DNA from: Spongospora subterranea
Taxonomy: Eukaryota; Endomyxa; Phytomyxea; Plasmodiophorida; Plasmodiophoridae
Direction: 5' to 3'
Assembly (NCBI GenBank): GCA_900404475.1
Contig: OUQQ01000172.1
Span: 1 to 32,295 of the forward strand
Length of the DNA stretch: 32,295 nt
The translations under genes and the position numbers were made by a program. The notes below the pieces were generated by a model. That model saw only the letters and a program-made list of their open reading frames with translations, ran no database searches and was not told the DNA's origin. Below are positions 21,165 to 31,080 of the stretch, piece after piece. The number at the start of each line of letters is the position of its first letter. The first letter of the stretch is position 1.

Positions 21165-22834
21165 ATGTCTCCGGAGCAGATTGATATCAGCGGAGATGGA
21201 GGTGTGTTGAAAACCATCTTAGTCCCAGGTCGGGGTGAAAGCTCACCGCCTCCCAAGTGCAAGGTTTCCGGTACTGTATTGACTCTTGAATTGATAATTT
21301 AAGTTAACACATTGCGTTAGTTCATTATACTGGCACTTTGCTGGATGGGACGAAATTTGATTCAAGCGTTGACCGTGGGACACCATTCGAATTCACCATC
21401 GGCCAGGGGTCCGTTATCAAGGCATGGGATCAGGGCGTAGCCACGATGAAGAAAGGAGAAAAATGTATACTGACTTGCGCTCCTGAATACGCTTATGGCG
21501 AAGCAGGATCTCCTCCCAAAATTCCTGCGAATTCGACATTGAAATTTGAGGTACGTTTTTTGAGTTTGTACTGTCAATATCTTGACGTAATTTGTATAGG
21601 TTGAACTACTGGACTGGAATGATATGGAGAACGTGTCGTCAGACGGAGGAGTAAAGAAGAAAATGGTTGTATCGGGATCAAGCAGCGATTACTCCAAACC
21701 TAACGACTACTCGGTCTGTCAAGTATCTTACCAATTGAAATGCGACGGTGCTGTTGTGTTAGACGAACCGAAGGTCTATATTCTCATCAATCAGCCGCAT
21801 TTTTTCCTGTTCTAACATGCTCTCAGCAATCTGTTCAAATATCGATGGACACTTCGATTTGCGAGGGTATCGAAATGACCATCAAGTCGTTGAAATCAGG
21901 GGAGAAATGTGAAGTTGTGATATCAGCTAACTACGCCTATGGTACACTTATGTTGTCTCTGTATCGCAGAATCTGATTTCTTTTTTAACATGTCAGGCAT
22001 GGAAGGAGAACCGTCTTTGCATATTCCTCCCAGCGCAACCTTGACGGGTTGGGTTGAGCTCCATTCTTTTGAAAAAGGCACGGACACTTGGGCAATGAAG
22101 CAAGACGAAAAAATTGCTTTTTCTGAAAAAAGGAAACATGTGCGATCTCTTAATATTTGTGCGAATGACTTCCTTTGATGATGAAATTTAGGTCGGTAAT
22201 GTTTTTTTCAAGCAAGGTAAGCTCCAGCAGGCTTTGAAGGCATACCAAGCTGCCATTTCTCACATCGAATATGAGAAGGTAATGTTCTTGAAGAGTGTTG
22301 TAACTGTTTTTGCTGATCATCATGAAGGACTTGACAGAATCTGCCAAGGACCTTGCAGCAACCATTCACTCTAACATTGCTGCAGTGTACCTGAAAATGA
22401 ATGATTTTGCTGAGGCAAAGAAAAGCTGCACTTCCGCGCTGAAATTCGTCCCAGAGCATGTCAAGTCATTCTTCCGTCGTGGACAGGTGAGGAACGGACA
22501 CATGCGAGCGTTGCGTTGTCCGATTGTCATGCTGGCATAGGCGTTTTTGGGAATGGCGTCGGCCGAAGACGCTATTGCGGATTTGAGTAAAGCCGCAACA
22601 CTCGATCCCACCAACGCTGCAGTCAAATCCCTTCTTGCTAAAGCTAAAGCACAGGTCAGAGCACAAGTCATGAAGGAGAGAACCGCGTTTGGCGGAATTT
22701 TTGAGCGACTCAGCAAAGTAGAAGAAAAAGAACTCGCAAAGGAAAAGAAGTTAGACAGAACGGAGACTGAATCTGCCTACAACAAAGCTGAAGAACGGAC
22801 GGAAACAGATCCAGCTACTTCTATGGCTGAATAA
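21165..22834 (+). CDS. FKBP-type peptidyl-prolyl isomerase with TPR domain (FKBP4/5-like)
   Basis: Eight exons (21165-21270, 21321-21550, 21600-21773, 21827-21941, 21997-22139, 22192-22278, 22328-22486, 22541-22834) encode 435 residues, matching the size of FKBP51/52-type Hsp90 co-chaperones. Residues about 1-115 form a catalytic FKBP domain with [29 protein letters not shown] and [14 protein letters not shown], retaining the active-site aromatic and Asp positions. A second, diverged FKBP-like domain ([31 protein letters not shown]) follows and is probably non-catalytic. About residues 255-375 are TPR motifs ([53 protein letters not shown]), the type that clamps the Hsp90 C-terminal tail. The C-terminus is charged. 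Likely role: folding and maturation of Hsp90 client proteins in the cytosol. All seven introns are 49-55 nt. Confidence 0.93.
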
Positions 22835-23062
22835 TCCTTTATATATGTATTTCGCATTCTTGCCATATTCTTCGATCCTGTATTTCTTTTTGTTTTCTAA
22901 AGCTGTGATAAAAAACATAGGGTCGTAAGTATAATGGATAAGGAATTTCGACTGTTTTACTCTGTTGAAAAGGAAACAGCACAACGAAACTTAATATAGA
23001 TCGTAATGTATAGGGTAAAGATTGTTGATTGCAATGTCAAGTTGAAACTCACAGACACGATA

Positions 23063-24138
23063 TTATTTTTCCGGATCGGGGATGATCTTTAATAATTTAA
23101 ATACAGCTGAAAAAAAGTCAGACGGGAATTGCCACAAAGACAGTGAAGCACCAACCGGAACGACAAATTGGACATTTAGCAGTCTGTAGGCGAAGAATTT
23201 CCGCACATGAAGAACATACAATACAATGTTTACAAGGAAATAAAGTAGTATTTCTTGGCGCCGACATGCAGACAACACATTCAGCACTTTCCAGGCCGAA
23301 GATTTCCTCGACTTCGAATAAAGAGCCACCAACGTCAACTCTTTGACGGATCACCTAGTAAACGTAATTTATAATCAGCAAATGTGATGAACTATAGTCC
23401 GACCTTGATACCAAACGAGCCTCCTTGTTTAACAAAAGTACCGTATGTAGTTTGCGAACGAACTGAGGACGGGGCATTTGAACATTCTTCCGCCGAGAGC
23501 CGCAGGATGAAAGGATATGACATTGTATAGGGGACAAAGAGGAGAGATGAGGGAGGAAACCTTGTCAAATCCCAAGTTTCATCGGTTTCCAGATACTGGT
23601 TTAAGCCAGGTTGGCAGCTAACTTTGTATGGCTGACGGGGGATTCCTGGCAGGTTTACCAACCTCAGAACGTCATTTTCCGAATCATCCATAGCCGCAAT
23701 GTATATAGAAACGGAACAATGAACAAGAGCGTCGAAGACGAATGATATGCGAAAACTTGAACTTGTTTTGTCGTTATTGAGGACAGGTATAACTTTGAGG
23801 GTCCCTTTGTAAAGAAATAAATCGTTTTTTACTCTGGTTTTATCAGATTCAATGGGAGGGGGTGGAATTCCATCCGACTGAGCATCAACGTTAAAAAAAT
23901 ATCGCTGGCTCGACACAAGATGAAAGAAAACTACCTGCATTCTATGCATTTGAAACGGCAACAATGAAAGATCGGGGCGAATACCCCTTGCAATCATATC
24001 GCGTATACGTTCCACCGTCAACTGAGAGGGCGCTGGGGCGCGTGGGGGCGAGTTTTGCGCCCGGTAGGACCTGAAATTATTTAAATCATCCCTGTCGTCA
24101 TTGTCTGGTCTAGAACCAATTGACGACCCAGCACCCAT
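23063..24138 (-). CDS. Mahogunin (MGRN1/RNF157)-like RING E3 ubiquitin ligase
   Basis: Four exons (23935-24138, 23404-23877, 23156-23354, 23063-23106) encode 306 residues. The start ATG gives MGAGSSIGSR, a good N-myristoylation signal as in MGRN1-family ligases, suggesting membrane attachment. The middle matches the family's DAR2/MAPL-type beta domain: RNDLFLYKGTL-like, FRISFVFDALVHCSVSIYI and PYTMSYPFILRL. The C-terminal RING (about residues 251-291) has C-x2-C (CVVC), C-K-H-C-I-V-C-S-S-C and CPIC, with FPCKHCIVCSSCAEILRLQT closely following mahogunin. Its tail SAVFKLLKII matches the post-RING F-x-x-L-x-x-I. Splicing the last 49-nt intron is needed to obtain that tail. The 57-nt first intron has no in-frame stop and could be retained, adding 19 residues. 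Role: ubiquitin transfer in endosomal trafficking or protein quality control. Confidence 0.88.
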
Positions 24139-24224
24139 GTGTGCCACTAATGCAGTACGGGCCTAAGAACAGCCGGACCACTACTTTGTCTCCAAAACCT
24201 CAGTGAATGAGGAGGATTCAAGGG

Positions 24225-24640
24225 TCAATGGCTTATCAGTGGTATCACACTTGAAGTACACTTGTCATCAAGTCCGCAGTCCAATTCTGTCCTCTCTCCC
24301 TCCATTGTGTACAGTTGACTGGTACAGTACAAATCTTCAAACCATTTGAAGGGATACCAACTCTGACCGACTTTTGCATCGACTTTACTCAATCTTTGGG
24401 AAATCATTACAATTAGGCAATCTCAATGTTACCTCAGGAGCAACATCGCCGCACTTCTGACATTTTTTGAGGGGTCTAACTGCACGGCACACTTCAGGCC
24501 TCCGTTGAGTTGATTCAGCCAGCGCCGTCCCGCCGTGCATAATTGCTATCAAAAAGCGGCCAAGCGGCGCACATCGCTTTATCATAAAGAGTTCTAAATC
24601 CGAATCATCGTATCTGTATTCACATCTGTCATGGTTTAAC
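24225..24640 (-). other. Possible small gene, unresolved
   Basis: Minus-strand frames at 24385-24600 (with RPLKKCQKCGDVAPE, resembling a C-x2-C zinc knuckle) and 24225-24407 (KVGQSWYPFKWFEDLYC) each look mildly protein-like. They could be joined by an intron of about 50 nt starting GTAACATTG, but no joining gives a recognisable product, and no clear start is seen. The rest of the spacer between the RING gene and DMC1 (24139-24931) shows nothing else. Confidence 0.25.
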
Positions 24641-24931
24641 GATTAATTTTCTGTGATGCAATATGCCATGTATATCTTTTCCGAACGAATCCCTTTTTAA
24701 TGTGCCACGTGGTAGGTGTGAAAACCCACGAAAATTACAGCTTCGGAAATCATGTTATAATGCGGATCATCGAGTTGGATTCATTACTTGATCGTGCATG
24801 TCACTGTTAGCCATGCATAATATCACCCGTTTCCGTTGATGTTTGCGTTACGCTATCATCTTGATCAGGTTCAGTGAATTACCAAGAAGTCATTTGTCAT
24901 TTGGAAGTTCTGACAGTAATTCTGTCGATTC

Positions 24932-26526
24932 ATGTCCTTTATGGAGCAGGAACCAGAACTTGAATGTGAGGACGCGGAAGAGCGCCCAACTGAAGTGTTA
25001 GTAGAGGAGTTGCAAAAAATGGGAATCAATGTCGCCGTAATAGCTTGAATATCTGACCCATTGCAATGAAGAATGTTCAAACAGTTTGTAGGACATAAAA
25101 AAGCTTCGAGAAGCCAGTCTTACCACCGTTTCCTCGATCTTGATGACAACCAGAAAAGATCTCGGCAACATTAAAGGGTTTTCAGAGGCGAAGGTGCAAA
25201 AGCTGATTGACAGTGGTATAACCATCGCTTGATAGAGCAATAACTTGATAAGCTGTATACTCTTAGCAATAAAGCTAATGCCGTCTTTCGGAGGGTTCCA
25301 GACCGGATCAGAGTGTTTGATACAGCGGCGCGACATTCGCAAGTTATCAACTGGTTGTACCGCTCTAAATGATATTTTGGGTATACACACCTTAAAACTT
25401 TCTGCATGTAATGTTGAAACTTTCGTGTTTATAGGTGGTGGAATTGAAAGCATGAGTATAACTGGTATGGTCTACTAGTAGTCTGTTGACTGGTGGTAGA
25501 AACTTACACATTTGCTGATTGCTTAGAGGTATTCGGAGAGTTTCGTACCGGCAAGGTAAACTGCAATCGCCTGATTGTTATTTAATTTTGACCTGTATCT
25601 TTAGACCATGCTGTGTCATACTGTGGCAGTAACAGCACAGCTGTCGATATCAAATGGAGGAGGAAGTGGCAAAGTATACGCATCTTCAATCGTTTTTTTT
25701 CCATGACATATTTGACCAAATGTGCAGGTGGTTTTTGTCGACACAGAGGGTACATTTAGGCCTGGCAGAATTCAAGTAGTAACTTGTGTTTTTGAAAAAT
25801 TTATGACCCATAGTCGTCCCAGGCCATCGCCGACCGGCTTGGATTGGACAGAGACGAAGTTCTCGAAAACATTCTTGTTGCTCGTGTTTACACTACTGAT
25901 GCGCAAGTAAGCGGCAACTAACGAGAAAGTGCTCATCTTACAGCCCTATTGTAGATTGAAGTTTTGAAGGGAATTGCGATGAAAATGTCAGAAGACCATT
26001 TTGCTCTGGTCGTGGTCGATTCGGCAATGGCACTTTTTAGAGTTGATTTCTCAGGACGTGGTCAGGTATTATTATTTTTCTCTTTGTGTCAGATCATGAT
26101 TCATTTTCAGCTATCTGAGCGACAACAAAAACTTGGCACTTTTATGTCGCAGCTTCGAAAATTAGCTGACCAGTTCAACGTCGCAATATTGATCACAAAT
26201 CAGGTCTTGAATATGGCCCTTGTTGTTATTGAGAGTTCATCAAATATTTTTCAGGTGATGTCAGACCCATCTGGTGCCATGACGTTTGTGGCGGATCCGA
26301 AAAAGCCAGTAGGAGGACACGTAATGGCACATGCTTCTACAACTAGGCTGTATCTACGCAAAGGAAGGGGCGACCAACGAATGTAATCACTTGGCCTTAT
26401 CGCCCACTACTGATCTGTTCACCAAACGCATGCTGTAGTTGCAAAATATATGATTCGCCAGACTTTCCAGAAGTGGAAGCGATTTATCAGTTGACCGAAG
26501 GAGGCATTTCCGATGCAACTGATTAG
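24932..26526 (+). CDS. DMC1: Meiotic recombinase DMC1
   Basis: RecA/RAD51-family ATPase that forms filaments on single-stranded DNA and carries out strand invasion between homologous chromosomes in meiosis. Twelve exons (24932-25036, 25092-25215, 25267-25380, 25435-25464, 25527-25555, 25605-25673, 25728-25775, 25823-25906, 25955-26065, 26111-26203, 26255-26382, 26439-26526) give 340 residues, the typical DMC1 length. The N-terminal helical domain has [20 protein letters not shown] and [18 protein letters not shown] and the IKG step are DMC1-like rather than RAD51-like. Walker A is GEFRTGKT and Walker B is [20 protein letters not shown]. The L2 region runs [20 protein letters not shown], and the C-terminus ends [17 protein letters not shown] and GGISDATD. 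Exons 4 and 5 are micro-exons of 30 and 29 nt. RAD51 is the alternative, but the motifs favour DMC1. Its presence implies a sexual cycle. Confidence 0.93.
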
Positions 26527-26830
26527 ACGAAAATAAAATATCATTTTTTTTCTCTACACATCTGGATTGAGTTGTATAATGCTCTTGATTCACAAGGATT
26601 GACTATGCAGATTCCACTTCGTTCGCAGAACTTATATTTGCGGGAGTTGTGTGAAATACAAATCTCTATCAAAATTTACTTTGAGAAGTTTCATGAGCAT
26701 ACGTTAGCTCGTAAACTTAAAATGAATTTGTTTTGCAAGGACAGCCAAAGCTGTCTGGAGACCATTTGATAAACGTTTATACATATTACTTGTTGTTGAT
26801 GATATTTAACAAGTACCATTGCGTTTTACG
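26527..26830. other. Convergent spacer between DMC1 and the GTPase gene
   Basis: AT-rich. It holds the 3' ends of two convergent genes and one meaningless plus frame (26572-26769). The GTPase frame could splice past its apparent stop into this region, but nothing here looks like a conserved C-terminus. Confidence 0.4.
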
Positions 26831-27897
26831 TTACAGCCAGATCACCTCAGACGTGGCAAGCTCAGGTATTGGGGCTTCGACGCGAGGAAGCCGCGAATAT
26901 TTTTCGAGTAAAGCGGGCCCGACTTCCACTCGGTTCTTGAATATGTCTTGCCGCAGTTGAGATATGGGCTTTGCATTGATTTTCTGCAAGATTTCGTTTC
27001 GCAGCAGTTGCAGTGCATATGATATACCGATACCGTCTTTTGCACTGAAAAAATAAAAAGAAAGTAAGCAATCTTTCTGAAATTTGATGGATCCCCACCT
27101 AGCCTCGTAATAGAGAGAATTAAGTTTCAGAGCATACGCATGGCCGATTTTGCTCTCAATTTCACTATGCTCCGTCCCCTTCAGATCGCATTTATTGCCG
27201 ATGATTGTTTTTAATATGGGCTCTTGGCTTTCCAGCCCTAGCATCCATACGGTCAAATCGTCGAAAGTCAACCTGTTCGTAACTGTCGCAGGGCCATCAT
27301 AAGGATTTAGCTGATCCAGTAATAATTCACCTAACTGTCAGCTATATAGACGATCCCGGCAACGCCCGACGCCATGAGGCAAGCGAGGTCGAGAGTTTCT
27401 TGAGCACCTGGTACATCCCAATATGTGACTTTCACCCTATAATTTCTGATTATGGGGTCTCCAAGATCGGTGTCCCTGATCAGCGATAAAGGTTCTTCGT
27501 AGAAGCATGTCTGAACCAAATCCGAATATTTTGCATCATCAATTGGATTTGAATGGTTTACATTTTCGAGTAGTTGATCTTACAGTGAAATGAATGCCTT
27601 CGAAATCAATCTGACGACTGTCTGGAATTGTTGGCCACGGATTCTTTCCTTGTTGATTTTTGATTTCGGCTGCAAAACCGGAGTTGAATATGTTTTTCAG
27701 CTGATCACAAACGAACCTTTGATCAGGGTGGTCTTGCCGACACCATTGTTCCCGACAACTGCAATGTGAAAGTGCAGGTCAAAATTTGAACGTGGATCCA
27801 GTATTTGGCTCATCCTTCGCATTTGCTTTATCTGGGTGATGGATTCGCTCATCGTAAGAGTTGAGGCTGAGGCCCCATTGCTCGAGGACGACGGCAT
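26831..27897 (-). CDS. Divergent Ras-superfamily small GTPase
   Basis: Five exons (27717-27897, 27584-27669, 27336-27510, 27100-27282 with its last base at 27099, 26831-27044) encode 279 residues. An N-terminal extension of about 42 residues, rich in Ser and charged residues, precedes the P-loop GNNGVGKT (about 49-56). Switch II is WDVPGAQE in place of the usual WDTAGQE, keeping the Gln but with Pro in the Thr/Ala position. The GDP-specificity motif is GNKCDL and the G5 motif is SAKDG, created exactly at a splice junction (YYEA|SAKDG). YIADITNRLTFDDL matches the Rab/Ras Y-D-I-T-x-x-x-S-F segment. There is no C-terminal Cys prenylation site; the last residues are hydrophobic. It resembles Rab-like GTPases more than Arf or Rho, but I cannot assign a subfamily. 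The intron between exons 2 and 3 (73 nt) is the longest in this gene. Confidence 0.8.
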
Positions 27898-28075
27898 AAT
27901 CGCTATCTTTCTAGACCATATCTGATTCAGCCAACCGTACGATCATGATCTAATGTATTACGATAATCGCGAGGGCGACGAATGAAGTCAAGGAGAAACA
28001 AGTAGTGAGTGTTGTATTGATGAAAAATAATAGAATGAAGAACATCATGATGACAAGGGAAATATAAACGGCTGT

Positions 28076-28670
28076 TTAACCTGAACCAGGTTGCATCCAC
28101 CAGTTGATTTTACGGGTTAAATGGTATAACTGAACGGCTTCGTTCGAAGCGTGGCATGCTACAAAATAAAAGTGAATTGAATTAAACTATGTAAAAAACG
28201 ATTTGGCCCACCTAAGAGGAGATAGTTTCTGGGTTTCACCATATAAGCGAACCTGAGAAAAATGAGATTATTCTCAAAGGGTTACATACTATGATCTACC
28301 TCATGAACAGGCAGCTATACACGCAAAGGGCTGAGGGACATGTCAGCGATTAACGATTACTAACAACCGGCTCAGAACAACTAACCTGTTGTCATCGGTC
28401 CTGATACCTGCTCGGCCGGCTTGTTCCAATCAACCAACCCCTAAACGAATCAAATTTAGCAAATGTGAAATGGGATAACGCCAAGAAAATCACAGACAGC
28501 AATCACGAATCCCCAGTTCGCAACCTAATCGCGAACATGTTATTTACAACCGGAAGGTGGTTAAATTTCATACTTGTACATACAGGTCCCCAAAAATGGG
28601 TTGTCAGGATTCCATGAGGGTGATTTAAAGCCGACTTCAGGCGGCTAGTCAAGCGGTCACTGACCTTCAT
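28076..28670 (-). CDS. MPC1: Mitochondrial pyruvate carrier subunit 1
   Basis: Inner-mitochondrial-membrane subunit that, with MPC2, imports pyruvate into the matrix. Six tiny exons (28584-28670, 28498-28524, 28386-28440, 28300-28330, 28212-28252, 28076-28158) encode 107 residues, close to 109 in human MPC1. No open frame longer than a few dozen codons exists, so the gene is invisible without splicing. Once spliced it gives LTTHFWGPVANWGFVIAGL, DWNKPAEQVSGPMTTALCVY, then FMRFAYMVKPRNYLLLACHA and SNEAVQLYHLTRKINWW. These are the MPC1 hallmarks: HFWGPVANWG, the ISG-MT step, and MRFAY-x-V-x-PRN-x-LL-x-ACH-x-x-NE. The hydrophobic segments overlap these blocks. Exon 2 is 27 nt. Introns are 47-59 nt and every phase agrees. 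No MPC2 gene is in the window. It lies between two minus-strand genes, 150-180 bases from each. Confidence 0.93.
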
Positions 28671-28823
28671 CTCCAATCGTCCTACCGTAACTCCGTTTCG
28701 GTAACGCGTTATCCTTTGCGGCAGTCACCGGTAGTGAGGGACTGATAGGGCTCACGGCGAAGGAAATGCCGTCAGTCGTAAGAGAAGGGTGAAGTCATTT
28801 CCTTGAGACAGCATAAGTCAATC

Positions 28824-29089
28824 TCAAGAGGTGTTGTTTCCGCCACTCGGTTGGTCTCCTATAATGTCCTGGGCAGTTGGCAGTTGCGATAGCTAAACAG
28901 ATTCACTTTTACATAAATTTGGAATTTGAGCTTGATACTTTCAAGATCTGTTGGTTTCCCAAATATTCGTGATTGCGAATCGCATTTTCTTATCAAATTC
29001 AACTCTTTATTTAGATCGTTGCAATACTGCTCAAATATAAGGATTGGTTCGCTAATCGTGGCCACTCGGGTTGTCTTTTCCAGCGACAT
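28824..29089 (-). CDS. Unknown 73-residue protein
   Basis: Two exons (28913-29089 and 28824-28868, separated by a 44-nt intron) encode a small protein beginning MSLEKTTRVATISEPILIFE. The central part (CNDLNKELNLIRKCDS) looks like a short amphipathic helix or coiled coil, and the C-terminus is a flexible GDQPSGGNNTS tail. I do not recognise a family. Its ATG lies only 32 bases after the stop of the upstream coiled-coil gene on the same strand, which suggests very compact spacing or a shared transcript. It is the size of small subunits of assemblies such as WAVE's BRK1 or BLOC-type complexes, but no motif supports either. Confidence 0.5.
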
Positions 29090-29121
29090 TTTAGTTTATA
29101 TCCGGAACTGCGACATTGAAC

Positions 29122-29772
29122 CTAATTGAAGGCGTTACGTCCCCAGCGATCGTAAAAGTTTCTATTTGTAATCTCCATATATTTTTCGTGCTCTTTGATC
29201 TCCAGTCGTAGCCCTTGACGGTATTGTGCTAACTAACAGCATCGATAAGTCAAATTACCATTGACAGTAGTGAAAATCATGTGCAAAAACCCAACTTTCA
29301 GGTTCTCGTGACAGAGATTTCGCATATATGATCGCCTTGCTGCCTCTTCCAAATCACCAGTTTCAGCTTCCATCATTTGGCGCTGCTCGGCATTGGCCAT
29401 GATCCATTCGTCGCGGGATTTAATATCTCTGTCCTGTTGTTGTCGTGTCTCCTCCAGAAATTTTCGGGTATTCAGCGATTCGTTACTGAAAACATCTCAT
29501 CAGATAACTTGTGAAAGGCTGGAGAACGGACGACGATATCAAATATCATTGATAAACATTGGGCCATATATATATTACATGATCTCTCTTTTCTCGGCTG
29601 GTGTCGTGAACAGATGTTTTCTTCGCTCGCTAATAAGGGCTTCGCGACGCATGTGCTGCTTTTGTGCCTTCTGCACCTGGGCCTGGTACTCCTTCTCCAA
29701 GTTCTCTTCGCTGCGGCGGTCAGGCTTCGACTTGGGCTTCCTGCTGACTATGCTGGCCCGAATCTTCATCAT
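29122..29772 (-). CDS. Coiled-coil protein, Glu/Arg-rich
   Basis: Three exons (29579-29772, 29296-29485, 29122-29232) with introns of 93 and 63 nt encode 164 residues. An in-frame stop just upstream fixes the start at the double ATG (MMKIRASIVSRKPKSK). Nearly the whole protein is charged helix: RRSEENLEKEYQAQVQKAQK, KFLEETRQQQDRDIKSRDEW, EQRQMMEAETGDLEEAARRS, then YRQGLRLEIKEHEKYME, ending with the aromatic cap NFYDRWGRNAFN. Repeated Q/E/R heptads with a terminal aromatic-glycine cap recall axonemal inner-proteins and other microtubule-associated coiled coils such as RIB43A relatives, but this is resemblance only. If it is axonemal, the organism would have a flagellated stage. It is otherwise an unassigned cytoskeletal-type protein. 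Confidence 0.65.
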
Positions 29773-30597
29773 CGTATCGTGCTTTGTTCTCTGTTATCTT
29801 TACTGAGCATATGCGATCGCCCAGCTGTACCAGTTGACTTTGGCGGCCGAAGGTGTTGCACCAACGGCGATGTAAACGTGATGTCGGTTCAGGAGCGAAG
29901 TTTACGAAGGAGAATAATGGCTCTGAGTTGAGATGATGAAATTGTATTCACTCCCGCCACATCACGACTATCATTGCTCGATCGATGGTCTCTGCCTCCG
30001 TTCGGCCCTATTTATCAGCTGTCAATTCCTGGACCCTTCGCGATTACATTGATGCTAGTTTGGGTAGGGATTCATTCGTCCATTATCTTCTTCGTGCAGT
30101 TCGCCAGTCATGTTTGTCGAAAGAAGGACAAATCTTCTTGTTTATGTGTTCAACACTTTCAAACGGTTCACGATACTTCGCAAGCACAATCTTTTTGCCA
30201 AACTTAGCAAATGTGATTTTCAAATTACTGAGATTGATTTTCTGGGGTTCCGATTGTCGTCTCGAGGGTTGCCGCTCGACCCAGAGCGTATTTCTGCCAT
30301 CCTGTGATGGCCGAATCCTCAGTTAGCGAAGAACCTTCGATCGTTCTTTGGTTTGTCCAACGTCGACCGTGGATTCATCGCCAATTCTCTCAAATAACCA
30401 ATTGTTTGTTTTTCTAACCAAGAAAGTTGCTCCTTACAGGTGGACTTCCAATACCGATGCTGCATTTCAGGACCTGCAGTCGGCTTTTGTTTCGGCGCCT
30501 GTTTTTTACGACATTTTGATCCTACTTTAGACATTATTGTTGACGCAGATGCATCTGATTATGCCCTTGGCGCTATTTTTATCTCAAACCCACCCGG

Positions 30598-31046
30598 ATT
30601 GATTACAACCTGTTGGGTTTTATTCTGGCGAATTCACTCCGCCGAATTGAATTATGCAGGTAAACGAGACCAAAATATTGACCATCGAGCTTGACGACGA
30701 TTTAACAGGTTTGCTTTCATAAACCATTTCTAGACATTTTTTGGATGACGCTATGTCCTCAATACTTGTTTTGAGCGGCCACAAAAATCTGGAATGGTTT
30801 ATGAAAGCAAACATGTTAAATNGATTGATTACAACCTGTTGGGTTTTATTCTGGCGAATTCACTCCGCCGAATTGAATTATGCAGGTAAACGAGACCAAA
30901 ATATTGACCATCGAGCTTGACGACGATTTAACAGGTTTGCTTTCATAAACCATTTCAGACATTTTTTGGATGACGCTATGTCCTCAATACTTGTTTTGAG
31001 CGGCCACAAAAATCTGGAATGGTTTATGAAAGCAAACATGTTAAAT
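30598..31046. repeat. Duplicated 224-bp segment flanking an unresolved base
   Basis: The sequence from 30598 to 30821 is repeated almost exactly from 30823 to 31046, with a single n at 30822 between them. The copies differ by a 2-base indel (CATTTCTAGACA versus CATTTCAGACA). The second copy continues naturally into the retrotransposon frame. This is the appearance of two overlapping contigs joined without merging. Confidence 0.85.
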
Positions 31047-31080
31047 CGTCGTCAAGCCGATGGTCAATATTTTTGTCTCG
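30891..31080. repeat. 64-bp inverted repeat inside the RNase H region
   Basis: The arm at 30891-30954 is the reverse complement of 31018-31080 with about three differences. The right arm is the genuine RNase H coding strand (EWFMKANMLNRRQ). The left arm replaces the family sequence expected after SAELNY, so a piece of the gene was copied backwards next to itself. The same left arm occurs in the first duplicated copy at 30665-30728. Confidence 0.75.

Noticed and set aside
23878..23934. Extra 19 residues in the RING protein from an uninterrupted frame
   Set aside because: The 57 bases have GTAG...CTCAG borders and standard intron length, and removing them restores the family-like continuity from HRMQ to SDGIPPPP.
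28640..28820. Possible structured RNA between MPC1 and the 73-aa gene
   Set aside because: Some local complementarity is present, but most of it is MPC1 leader and coding exon, and no known RNA family features such as snoRNA boxes or a tRNA cloverleaf were found.
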